A DNA stretch of 33,872 nucleotides, taken from the IMG/VR virus record IMGVR_UViG_3300037042_001714, positions 1 to 33,872 of that record; one strand, 5' to 3'. Below, in pieces: positions 24,505 through 31,065 of this stretch. The notes beneath the pieces were generated by a model. That model saw only the letters and a list, made by a program, of their open reading frames with translations. It was not told the DNA's origin and made no database searches. Position 1 is the stretch's first letter, and each line of letters starts with the position of its first letter. The stretch comes from a virus. The position numbers and the translations under genes are program-made.

Positions 24505-25054
24505 ACAAATTTACTCGGAAAGTCCATACGACCATTGGAATATGTTACCAGTTAAAGGAAAGGTTGTATTAGATTTAGGTTCAGGACTATGGGATAGTCA
24601 ATTCCCAACACCTGTATACTTTTTAAGACAAGGAGCATCAAAAGTAATTGGAGTGGATGCTTCATTACATTCTTATGAATTTTTTGTAGATAATCTAAAA
24701 GATGATAAGTTTATCCAACATATGGATATGATAGACAGTAAAGGTAAGTTTGAGTTGTTTTTAGGTCATTACAGACCCGATGTTGTTAAATGTGATGTGG
24801 AAGGTGGTGAACTATATTTGGAGTCCTTAAATCCATCCCTATTCGTTTCTGTGATGGATATGGCGATAGAGTACCACGATGAAACAACAAAGTCTGTATG
24901 TGAAAATGTATTATTGAATAATGGATTTACAATGGAGTATTACGAATTCCCAGGGATAGACCCAAATAGACAAGGAGTAATATATGGAACCAAACTTAAA
25001 AAAGAAGAACCAACAGATTTTTTTAATAACCTAGACGAATATCATACAAAGTAA
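24497..25054 (+). CDS. FkbM-type SAM-dependent methyltransferase
   Basis: The 185-residue protein has a Rossmann methyltransferase core: motif I VVLDLGSGLWDSQF (~23-36), motif II VIGVDASLHSYEF (~49-61), and VVKCDVEGGELYLESL (~96-111), the DVEGGE signature of the FkbM family. Later strands include VSVMDMAIEYHD and GVIYGTKLK. FkbM enzymes typically O-methylate sugar hydroxyls. The gene overlaps the sigma-like gene and leads the group that includes TerS, two glycosyltransferases and a second methyltransferase. A role in methylating a glycan on the virion or host surface is likely but not proven. Most FkbM proteins are somewhat longer, so it is a compact version. Confidence 0.82.
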   Translation: MIKQIYSESPYDHWNMLPVKGKVVLDLGSGLWDSQFPTPVYFLRQGASKVIGVDASLHSYEFFVDNLKDDKFIQHMDMIDSKGKFELFLGHYRPDVVKCDVEGGELYLESLNPSLFVSVMDMAIEYHDETTKSVCENVLLNNGFTMEYYEFPGIDPNRQGVIYGTKLKKEEPTDFFNNLDEYHTK

Positions 25055-25055
25055 T

Positions 25056-25250
25056 ATGGCATCAGACTCAAGAAGATATAGAAGAAAACAAGATAGAGAT
25101 TCAAAGAAGTTATTCCTAAAGATTCAACAACAGACATTGAATAAGATTAATAATGAATCACCTGAAGAAAGGGAAAGATTATTATTGTTATACAAACATA
25201 TGTTGGAGGAAAAGGAAAACCAACGTAAAGAAAAAGAAAATCAAATATAA
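25056..25250 (+). CDS. Small charged coiled-coil protein
   Basis: The 64-residue product is extremely rich in Lys, Arg, Glu and Gln (RRYRRKQDRDSKKLFLKIQQ and EERERLLLLYKHMLEEKENQ) with no hydrophobic core other than heptad-like Leu residues. It starts one base after the methyltransferase stop, and its stop overlaps the next ATG (TAATGG). Small proteins of this type just ahead of the terminase genes are usually annotated hypothetical. A nucleic-acid-binding role is suggested only by charge. Confidence 0.6.
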   Translation: MASDSRRYRRKQDRDSKKLFLKIQQQTLNKINNESPEERERLLLLYKHMLEEKENQRKEKENQI

Positions 25251-25570
25251 TGGAAAGATTAGAACAACTAAGAAAGGAAGCTATAGACAATCCAAGTAAA
25301 AAGAAAAGAGGTTGTACATCCTGTAAGAAGAGTAAAGAAGTAACGGAGGTATTACCACCACTTGAGATTAATTTTATCCCAACCCTTCAAGATATTAAAA
25401 CCGTATATAATCTTCTATCCAATGTAAAGGAAGAAGAGAAGAAGTATATCAATGACGTATATATAGCACTATTCAATGAGGAATTTGATTTCAATTGTAA
25501 GAGTTGTGGTAATACACAGTCAAGGAAGTTATACAACTACATAACCAAAACATTAAAAGAAAAACCATAA
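25250..25570 (+). CDS. Zinc-ribbon-like protein
   Basis: The 106-residue protein has two CxxC knuckles, Cys22/Cys25 (GCTSCKK) and Cys83/Cys86 (FNCKSCGNTQ), separated by a helical region. They could jointly bind one zinc. The last part, SRKLYNYITKTLKEK, is basic. It overlaps both neighbours by one base, directly before the small terminase gene. I have seen this arrangement near terminase genes in Bacteroidota phages. A DNA-binding or terminase-accessory role is plausible; the family name is unknown to me. Confidence 0.62.
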   Translation: MERLEQLRKEAIDNPSKKKRGCTSCKKSKEVTEVLPPLEINFIPTLQDIKTVYNLLSNVKEEEKKYINDVYIALFNEEFDFNCKSCGNTQSRKLYNYITKTLKEKP

Positions 25571-25971
25571 TGGAAAAAGAAAATAAAGGTGGAAGAAAGA
25601 CAAACGTAGCAAACTACGAGGAAAGGATTCCTGAAGCGTTTGAAATGATATTATATCAAAAACTGAGTTACAATGAGTTTAGATCAGAAGGGGCAAAGAA
25701 ATGGGGAATTACTGAACGTGCGACTGAGAATATTTGGAAGGACTGTAAGGATAGACTTAAAGCTAGATTTGATGAAAAGACGGAAGAAATCATCTCAGAA
25801 CAATTATCGAGGTATTTTGACTTACTCGCTAGAGCCAGGGAGAGCAACAATAAAAGGGTAGAACGTGAAACACTAGCGGACATTAATAAACTATACGGAT
25901 TGGAACAAAGAAAGATTGATATTACATCTAACGGTGAACCTATATCAATTAATATTAATATTACGGAGTAA
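25570..25971 (+). CDS. terS: Terminase small subunit
   Basis: The 133-residue product has an N-terminal basic start (KGGRKTNV), then a helix-turn-helix region at ~18-50 (RIPEAFEMILYQKLSYNEFR, KKWGITERATENIWKDCKDR). A central oligomerisation helix pair follows (DEKTEEIISEQLSRYFDLLA, RVERETLADINKLYGLEQ) and the tail KIDITSNGEPISININI closes the protein. The LYGLEQxKIDITSNG ending is typical of small terminases that recognise pac/cos DNA. Oddly, TerL does not follow directly; three sugar/methyl-transfer genes lie between them. Confidence 0.85.
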   Translation: MEKENKGGRKTNVANYEERIPEAFEMILYQKLSYNEFRSEGAKKWGITERATENIWKDCKDRLKARFDEKTEEIISEQLSRYFDLLARARESNNKRVERETLADINKLYGLEQRKIDITSNGEPISININITE

Positions 25972-25987
25972 AAAAATTTAACTATAC

Positions 25988-26012
25988 CACGCGTAAAACT
26001 TCGTTTTTAGAT
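25988..26012 (+). terminator. Weak hairpin after terS
   Basis: AAAAC/GTTTT with a three-base TTC loop followed by a short T-run lies in the 50-base gap after terS. It is AT-only except for one pair, so partial termination at best. Confidence 0.25.
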
Positions 26013-26021
26013 TACATATAT

Positions 26022-26603
26022 ATGAAAATAGAATTTATAATACCAACTTACTCAAGAGTCAACCACTTAATCACAATGGTTGCATCACTAACAGCACAAT
26101 CAAATCCAAATTGGAAGGCACATATTGTTGCCGATTGTCCTGATGATGATGTTGTTGAACAGATGAAGACTATGGTTACATTCTTCAACGATGAAAGAAT
26201 TAGATTAACCGTACTAGATAAAAGATATAATGATTGGGGACACACACCTCGTCAATACGGAGTGGATAATGCCACAGAGGAATGGGTGATAATGACAGGA
26301 GAAGATAACTACTATGTCCCAGAGTTTGTGGATATTATGTTAGGTGAGTCAGAAAACCAACACTTCGTTTATTGTGATATGGTCCACAATTGGATTAACA
26401 AAGATTACATTCCATTATTATCCAAACTACAATTAGGTAGAATTGATATTGGAAATTTTATGACAAAGACCAATATGGCTAAGAAGATTAAATTAAGGAT
26501 TGACCAGGAATGGGCTGATTGGTATTTCGTTGAGGAATTTCAAAATAAATATAAGGCAGCAAAATATAAAAAAGTAAACAAAATACTATATGTACATAAT
26601 TAA
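26022..26603 (+). CDS. GT-A family glycosyltransferase (GT2-like)
   Basis: The 193-residue protein starts with MKIEFIIPTYSRVNHLITMV, the classic GT2 nucleotide-binding start. AHIVADCPDDDVVEQM and ERIRLTVLDKRYNDWGHTPR follow, then VMTGEDNYYVPEFVDIML-like residues (here IMTGEDNYYVPEFV), where GEDN occupies the position of the DxD metal motif. It is short for the family, with only a compact catalytic domain. It probably transfers a sugar from an activated nucleotide donor. It begins the run of three modification genes between terS and terL and overlaps the next gene by 14 bases. Confidence 0.8.
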   Translation: MKIEFIIPTYSRVNHLITMVASLTAQSNPNWKAHIVADCPDDDVVEQMKTMVTFFNDERIRLTVLDKRYNDWGHTPRQYGVDNATEEWVIMTGEDNYYVPEFVDIMLGESENQHFVYCDMVHNWINKDYIPLLSKLQLGRIDIGNFMTKTNMAKKIKLRIDQEWADWYFVEEFQNKYKAAKYKKVNKILYVHN

Positions 26604-27132
26604 AAAAGACGAACCCATAATGAGGGACAACACTTCATCAGAAGGATTAAGACAATTAATAAAAGAATTGGGTGATACATCCAAAATGACAATGGTTGAG
26701 ATTGGTTCCTTTATAGGGGAAAGTACAATCATCTTTGCAGAACACTTTAAACAAGTGATTGCAATTGACCCATTCCAACCTGACTATCACAAAGAAGACC
26801 CTACATCTAAATTTAACTTTGATGAGGTGTATGATGAGTATATCAGAAGAACATCACCATTCCCAAATATCAAGACACTACGATTAACATCTGATAGTGC
26901 AGTAGATATATTGAAGGATGAGTTGTTTGACTTTATCTACATTGATGGTATCCACACATACGAACAAGTTAAGATTGATATTGAAAACTATCAACCGTTA
27001 GTTAAATCAGGTGGTGTTATTGGTGGTCACGATTATGGTCCACATTGGCCAACCGTAAACAAAGCTGTGGATGAAAAGTTTGGTAAACCAGATAAAATGT
27101 ATAAAGATACAAGTTGGATTAAACAATTATAA
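26590..27132 (+). CDS. Class I SAM-dependent methyltransferase (Methyltransf_24-like)
   Basis: The 180-residue enzyme shows motif I TMVEIGSFIGESTIIFAE (~34-51), motif II VIAIDPFQPDYH (~56-67), the SDSAVDIL strand and DFIYIDGIHTYEQVKIDI (~116-133), and a final VKSGGVIGGHDYG motif. DGxHxYExVxxDI and GGVIGGHDY are hallmarks of the Methyltransf_24 family, often found in glycan biosynthesis loci. The gene overlaps the glycosyltransferase upstream, and its stop immediately precedes the next glycosyltransferase. It probably methylates a sugar or a small carrier. The exact substrate is unknown. Confidence 0.84.
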   Translation: MYIIKKDEPIMRDNTSSEGLRQLIKELGDTSKMTMVEIGSFIGESTIIFAEHFKQVIAIDPFQPDYHKEDPTSKFNFDEVYDEYIRRTSPFPNIKTLRLTSDSAVDILKDELFDFIYIDGIHTYEQVKIDIENYQPLVKSGGVIGGHDYGPHWPTVNKAVDEKFGKPDKMYKDTSWIKQL

Positions 27133-27852
27133 ATGAAAGTAGCATTAGTATGTGTTGCAAAGTGGGAGGATTATTATTTGGATGAATGGTTAGAGTATAA
27201 CCATAAATTAGGATTTGATAAAATCATAATGTATCAAAATGATTGGAGAACTGATATTGAGAAACCATACCTACAAAAAGAAGTATGTGATGGTAGATCT
27301 ATTCAGGTTCCATTATATAACAACGTATTAAATACCAATACAGAATATGATTGGGTTGCATTCTTTGACTGTGATGAATTTCTTGTGTTAAAGAAACATA
27401 ACAACGTCAAAGAATTTATAAACGACTATAAGGATAAGACCAATGTAATAGGATTGAATTGGTTTATATTTGGTTCGTGGGGAATAAAAACAAGAACATC
27501 TAATTCATTACTTAGAATGTTTCCAAATAGGAATAAGAACATAGACCCACATATTAAGGTTATGGTTAATGCAAGGTCAGGTGAAAGAATGGCATTACCA
27601 CATAATACAATGGGACAAGCAATGGATACCAATGAAAAAGTATTTAATGGACCATTCAATCCAAACGGACCATCAGATGTTGCATATATTAATCACTACC
27701 ATAGTAAAACAAAAGAGGATTGGATGTTAAGATGTCAAAGAGGAAGAGTAGACTGTGAAATACAACACGACCCTAATAGATGGGATAATGAAGTAAATGA
27801 TAATATTGATATTGTAGATTTATCAGCCTTAAGTTTTATGTATGAAAATTGA
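27133..27852 (+). CDS. Glycosyltransferase (Glyco_tranf_2_4 / GT92-like)
   Basis: The 239-residue protein begins MKVALVCVAKWEDYYLDEWL, then EYNHKLGFDKIIMYQNDW. It contains the DxD motif in DWVAFFDCDEFLVLKKHNNV (~75-94) and closes with INHYHSKTKEDWMLRCQRGR. This is the order seen in the Glyco_tranf_2_4 family: an N-terminal VxKxEDxYLxEWLxYHxxLG pattern, FxDxDEF, then HYxxKSxEEW. It is retained in full with no truncation. Starting directly after the methyltransferase stop and overlapping terL by 11 bases, it is part of one transcript with the packaging genes. Confidence 0.86.
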   Translation: MKVALVCVAKWEDYYLDEWLEYNHKLGFDKIIMYQNDWRTDIEKPYLQKEVCDGRSIQVPLYNNVLNTNTEYDWVAFFDCDEFLVLKKHNNVKEFINDYKDKTNVIGLNWFIFGSWGIKTRTSNSLLRMFPNRNKNIDPHIKVMVNARSGERMALPHNTMGQAMDTNEKVFNGPFNPNGPSDVAYINHYHSKTKEDWMLRCQRGRVDCEIQHDPNRWDNEVNDNIDIVDLSALSFMYEN

Positions 27853-29170
27853 TATTAACTTAACAAAGAAACAAGGAGTAGCGTGGAAACTTCTAATGGA
27901 TAATATAACCAACGAAGTATTATACGGAGGTTCAGCTGGAGCAGGTAAGTCTTGGTTGGGATGTCTATGGATTACAACACTATGTCTTCAATATCCTAGT
28001 ATAAGATGTTTGATTGGTAGAACAGTATTAACTCAATTAAGATTAACCACCCTTAATACCTTATTTGAGACCCTACAATCGATGGGATTGAAGTCAGGGG
28101 AACATTATGTATACAACGGACAAAGTAACGTTATAACGTTCACAAATAAGTCTGAGATAATACTCAAAGATTTACAGTATCAACCTAGTGACCCGAACTT
28201 TGATAGTTTAGGAGGATTGGAACTTACGGCTGTATTCGTAGATGAAGCAGCACAGATATCACAACTAGCATACAACATTCTTAAATCACGTATTCGTTTC
28301 AAGTTAGACCAATATGGATTACAACCAAAGATATTGATGACCTGTAACCCAGGACAAGTATGGTTGAAGAAAGTATTCTATCTTCCATATATACAGGAAT
28401 CATTACCACCAACAATGAGATTTGTTCCTGCGTTACCCACAGATAATCCACACTTACCACATTCTTACATAGAGATGTTAAAGACATTACCTCAAGCACA
28501 AAGACGAAGACTACTTGAAGGTGATTGGAACTATATGGATGAGAGTGATGCAATATTTAACTTTGATAGTATATCCAATTCAGTATTCTTAATATCACCA
28601 AATACAACAGATAAGAAATATATCTCAGTTGACGTAGCAAGGTTTGGTAGTGACAGGTCCGTGGCAATCGTTTGGAGTGGGCTGGTGGTCTTAGAAGTGT
28701 TTGTCTATAGTAAGTTATCAACCACAGAATTATCGTCCGAAATAAGGGAACTAATTCAAAAGTACGGAGTACATCCAAACAATGTGATTGTGGATAGTGA
28801 TGGCGTAGGTGGAGGTGTAGCAGATCAGATACGTGGAACAAACTTTGTCAACAATGCTAGACCATTACACGACCAGAACTTCTCCAACCTAAAGTCACAA
28901 TGTTATGTTAAGTTATCAGATTTGTTTAAAGAAGGAATGATAAGTTTAAACATAATGGACCCAACAACCACAGATGAATTAACACAGGAACTATTAGCAG
29001 TAAAATTAAAAGACGTAGATAAAGATAATAAAGTAGCAGTACAGTCTAAAGATGAGATGAAGAAGATATTAGGGAAGTCTCCCGATTTATCTGATGCACT
29101 GATGATGAGGATGTACTTTGAAATTAAAAACCAAAAAACAACAGGGAGGTACGCAATTGCGTTCGCATAG
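27842..29170 (+). CDS. terL: Terminase large subunit
   Basis: The 442-residue product has an ATPase domain with Walker A GGSAGAGKS (29-37), Walker B AVFVDEA (130-136) and the coupling motif CNP (168-170). The C-terminal RNase H-like nuclease carries the acidic triad candidates D264 (ISVDVARFGSD), D318 (VIVDSDGVGGG) and D418 (PDLSDALMMRMYF). It docks at the portal, hydrolyses ATP to pump DNA into the prohead and cuts the concatemer. The length is within the usual range. It is separated from terS by the modification cassette, and the next gene starts one base after its stop. Confidence 0.96.
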   Translation: MKIDINLTKKQGVAWKLLMDNITNEVLYGGSAGAGKSWLGCLWITTLCLQYPSIRCLIGRTVLTQLRLTTLNTLFETLQSMGLKSGEHYVYNGQSNVITFTNKSEIILKDLQYQPSDPNFDSLGGLELTAVFVDEAAQISQLAYNILKSRIRFKLDQYGLQPKILMTCNPGQVWLKKVFYLPYIQESLPPTMRFVPALPTDNPHLPHSYIEMLKTLPQAQRRRLLEGDWNYMDESDAIFNFDSISNSVFLISPNTTDKKYISVDVARFGSDRSVAIVWSGLVVLEVFVYSKLSTTELSSEIRELIQKYGVHPNNVIVDSDGVGGGVADQIRGTNFVNNARPLHDQNFSNLKSQCYVKLSDLFKEGMISLNIMDPTTTDELTQELLAVKLKDVDKDNKVAVQSKDEMKKILGKSPDLSDALMMRMYFEIKNQKTTGRYAIAFA

Positions 29171-29171
29171 T

Positions 29172-30004
29172 ATGAGTAAGATAACATTTGAAATAGAAAA
29201 AGAAGTATACGAATTACCTGAATTCCTTTCCATAGAAGATTATGTGAAAGTCTATAAGGTTAAAGATTTCCTTGGAGAAGAATACTTCCAAGCAAAGTTA
29301 ATCAATTCCATCACAGGAGCAAAGGTCAATAAGATATTAACAAGTAGTCACACAGAGATTAATTACATCTCCAACTACCTATTGTCTTTATTCCCCGATA
29401 CTACCTATCCATTCTACGATACATTTGAATTGGATGGTGTTGAATACGGATTTATCCCAAGTTGGAAGAAGATGTCCTTTGCTGAGTTTGTGGATTTAGA
29501 TACGTTAAGTAACAAGGACCCAAAAGATATTATAGAAAATCTACATATTATCTGTGCAATTATGTACAGACCAATTACCAATAGAAAAGGTAAACACGAG
29601 TTTGAGATTGAGAAGTATGAGGTAGATTCAATGGAACAGAGAGCAGAACTCTTTAAAAAACGATTAGATGTGAAGTATGTGCTTGGTGGCCAATTTTTTT
29701 TTTCACGATTCGCAGAACAATATTCAAACTATTTCCCGCAATCTTTAACACAGAGGAGCAAGAATTTTATGAAAAAAATGGTATTGACGTGGAGGCTGAG
29801 AAAGATAATATGGAAAATTCTTTTGAACAAGCATTCGGATGGTTCGCAGTTATCAATCGATTATGCAATGATGACATTACAAAACATTCAGAAGTCACAA
29901 AGACCTCCATTCTGGAAGCGCTTAACCAACTTCTCTACATTATGGAAAAGGAAAAAGAAATAAATAGAAGACAAAAGGAATCTTTGAGAAAACATAACGG
30001 ATAA
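29172..30004 (+). CDS. Probable tail assembly chaperone with -1 frameshift
   Basis: The start at 29172 follows TerL by one base; an upstream ATG at 29118 would overlap TerL by 53 bases. The zero frame encodes an N-terminal domain (FLSIEDYVKVYKVKDFLGEE, ELDGVEYGFIPSWKKMSFAE, ENLHIICAIMYRPI) up to a T10 tract at 29694-29703. The zero frame then continues to 29963 with a very basic, shadow-like sequence. The -1 frame from the tract to 30004 gives a plausible domain (LFPAIFNTEEQEFYEKNGID, SFEQAFGWFAVINRLCND, EALNQLLYIMEKEKEINR). Slippage by -1 joins both into ~277 residues. Tail assembly chaperones commonly use such a shift; the assignment is an inference because the tape measure gene is elsewhere. 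Confidence 0.6.
29694..29703 (+). other. Poly-T (T10) slippery tract / frameshift site
   Basis: Ten T residues (codons TTT TTT TTT T) mark the point where the convincing reading frame changes from 0 to -1. Eleven T would fuse the frames without slippage, so either programmed slippage or a homopolymer error explains it. Confidence 0.7.
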
Positions 30005-30005
30005 T

Positions 30006-30016
30006 TTTATATTTAA
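30006..30016 (+). promoter_or_regulatory. TTTATATTTAA element, copy 4
   Basis: An exact copy lies in the 19-base gap before the ATG at 30024. TTTG at 29983-29986 is spaced 21 nt from TATATTTA, compatible with a promoter. Confidence 0.5.
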
Positions 30017-30023
30017 AGTTAGG

Positions 30024-31043
30024 ATGAATACAAGTTCAATTAATTATAAACAGATATTAGCCGATTTAGGATCAATCGCTTATCATCACCCACAGATTAA
30101 ATCTTATGGGTTTGGTGACCTTGCACAATGCACAAACGATATAATCACGAAGCAAGAACCCGAATACACAAGAATGTACGTTGTTCCCGGAGAGGTTAAA
30201 TTGAATGAGAACCATCTTAATTATCGTTTCTCTATTATTATTATGGATAGGGTAGACGATGACCAATCCAATCAATCAGACGTAATGTCAGATACATTGA
30301 GAACAGTTATGGATGTTTGGACCATCTTATTACAATCATATACGGCATCTCAAGGAGAGTTTAGTTGGTATTTGGTTGTAGATGAGAACCCAGACATTTT
30401 TCCATTCTTAGAAAGATTTGAAACAATCTTAGGTGGATGGACATTGAACGTATCATTTCAAGTTGCGTTTGATTATAATAGTTGTACACCACCTGTGATA
30501 GGAAACTTCCAATTTCCCGAAGACGAACAATACAATAGTTACAAATTTGTATTAAGTCAATTTGAGGACTTTGCTGATAAACATTTACAGGTTAACTCAT
30601 ATGGATTTGGAGACGTAGAACAATTAACAAACGATATAATAACAAAACAAGAACCAGAATATCCACGTATGTATGTGTTACCTGACAGTACACATTTTCA
30701 TACAGGGAACATCCATTTAGGGTTTAAGGTATTCTTTGTAGATAAGTTAAATAATGACATTTCAAATTTTGGTGAAGTTTTATCTGACCAATTGGAAATT
30801 GTTAAAGACTTTTTTGCCAAACTATATCTTTCAGACTTTGAAGCGGGATGGGATGCAACTGTTCAACCATACTATGAAAAGACTGAAACAATCTTATCAG
30901 GATGGATAATTGACTTTCACTTCATACAGAAGTATAGTTATGATAGATGTGTACTTCCTGAAACTTCATTCGTATTTGGATTGACTTGGGAGGAAGTTGC
31001 GGAATTATGGAAAAACGTTAACACTAAATGGAAAAACGTATAA
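30024..31043 (+). CDS. Tail protein with tandemly duplicated domain
   Basis: The 339-residue product contains two copies of a ~150-residue domain. Repeat 1 (residues ~20-155) includes IKSYGFGDLAQCTNDIITKQ, EPEYTRMYVV, DRVDDDQSNQSDVMSD and FETILGGWTLNVSF. Repeat 2 (~185-318) has VNSYGFGDVEQLTNDIITKQ, EPEYPRMYVL, DKLNNDISNFGEVLSD and TETILSGWIIDFHF. Each ends near a Tyr/Asp-x-Cys pair. The fold of these units is reminiscent of tail terminator or minor tail proteins in Bacteroidota phages, but I cannot name the family with certainty. The gene lies between the putative chaperone and the giant fibre, consistent with a tail-joining role. Confidence 0.65.
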   Translation: MNTSSINYKQILADLGSIAYHHPQIKSYGFGDLAQCTNDIITKQEPEYTRMYVVPGEVKLNENHLNYRFSIIIMDRVDDDQSNQSDVMSDTLRTVMDVWTILLQSYTASQGEFSWYLVVDENPDIFPFLERFETILGGWTLNVSFQVAFDYNSCTPPVIGNFQFPEDEQYNSYKFVLSQFEDFADKHLQVNSYGFGDVEQLTNDIITKQEPEYPRMYVLPDSTHFHTGNIHLGFKVFFVDKLNNDISNFGEVLSDQLEIVKDFFAKLYLSDFEAGWDATVQPYYEKTETILSGWIIDFHFIQKYSYDRCVLPETSFVFGLTWEEVAELWKNVNTKWKNV

Positions 31044-31065
31044 AATACAAATATATAAACAATAT

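Noticed and set aside
29118-29171. Extended N terminus of the putative chaperone
   Set aside because: It overlaps the TerL nuclease C terminus by 53 bases and has an unlike composition; ATG at 29172 is one base after the TerL stop.
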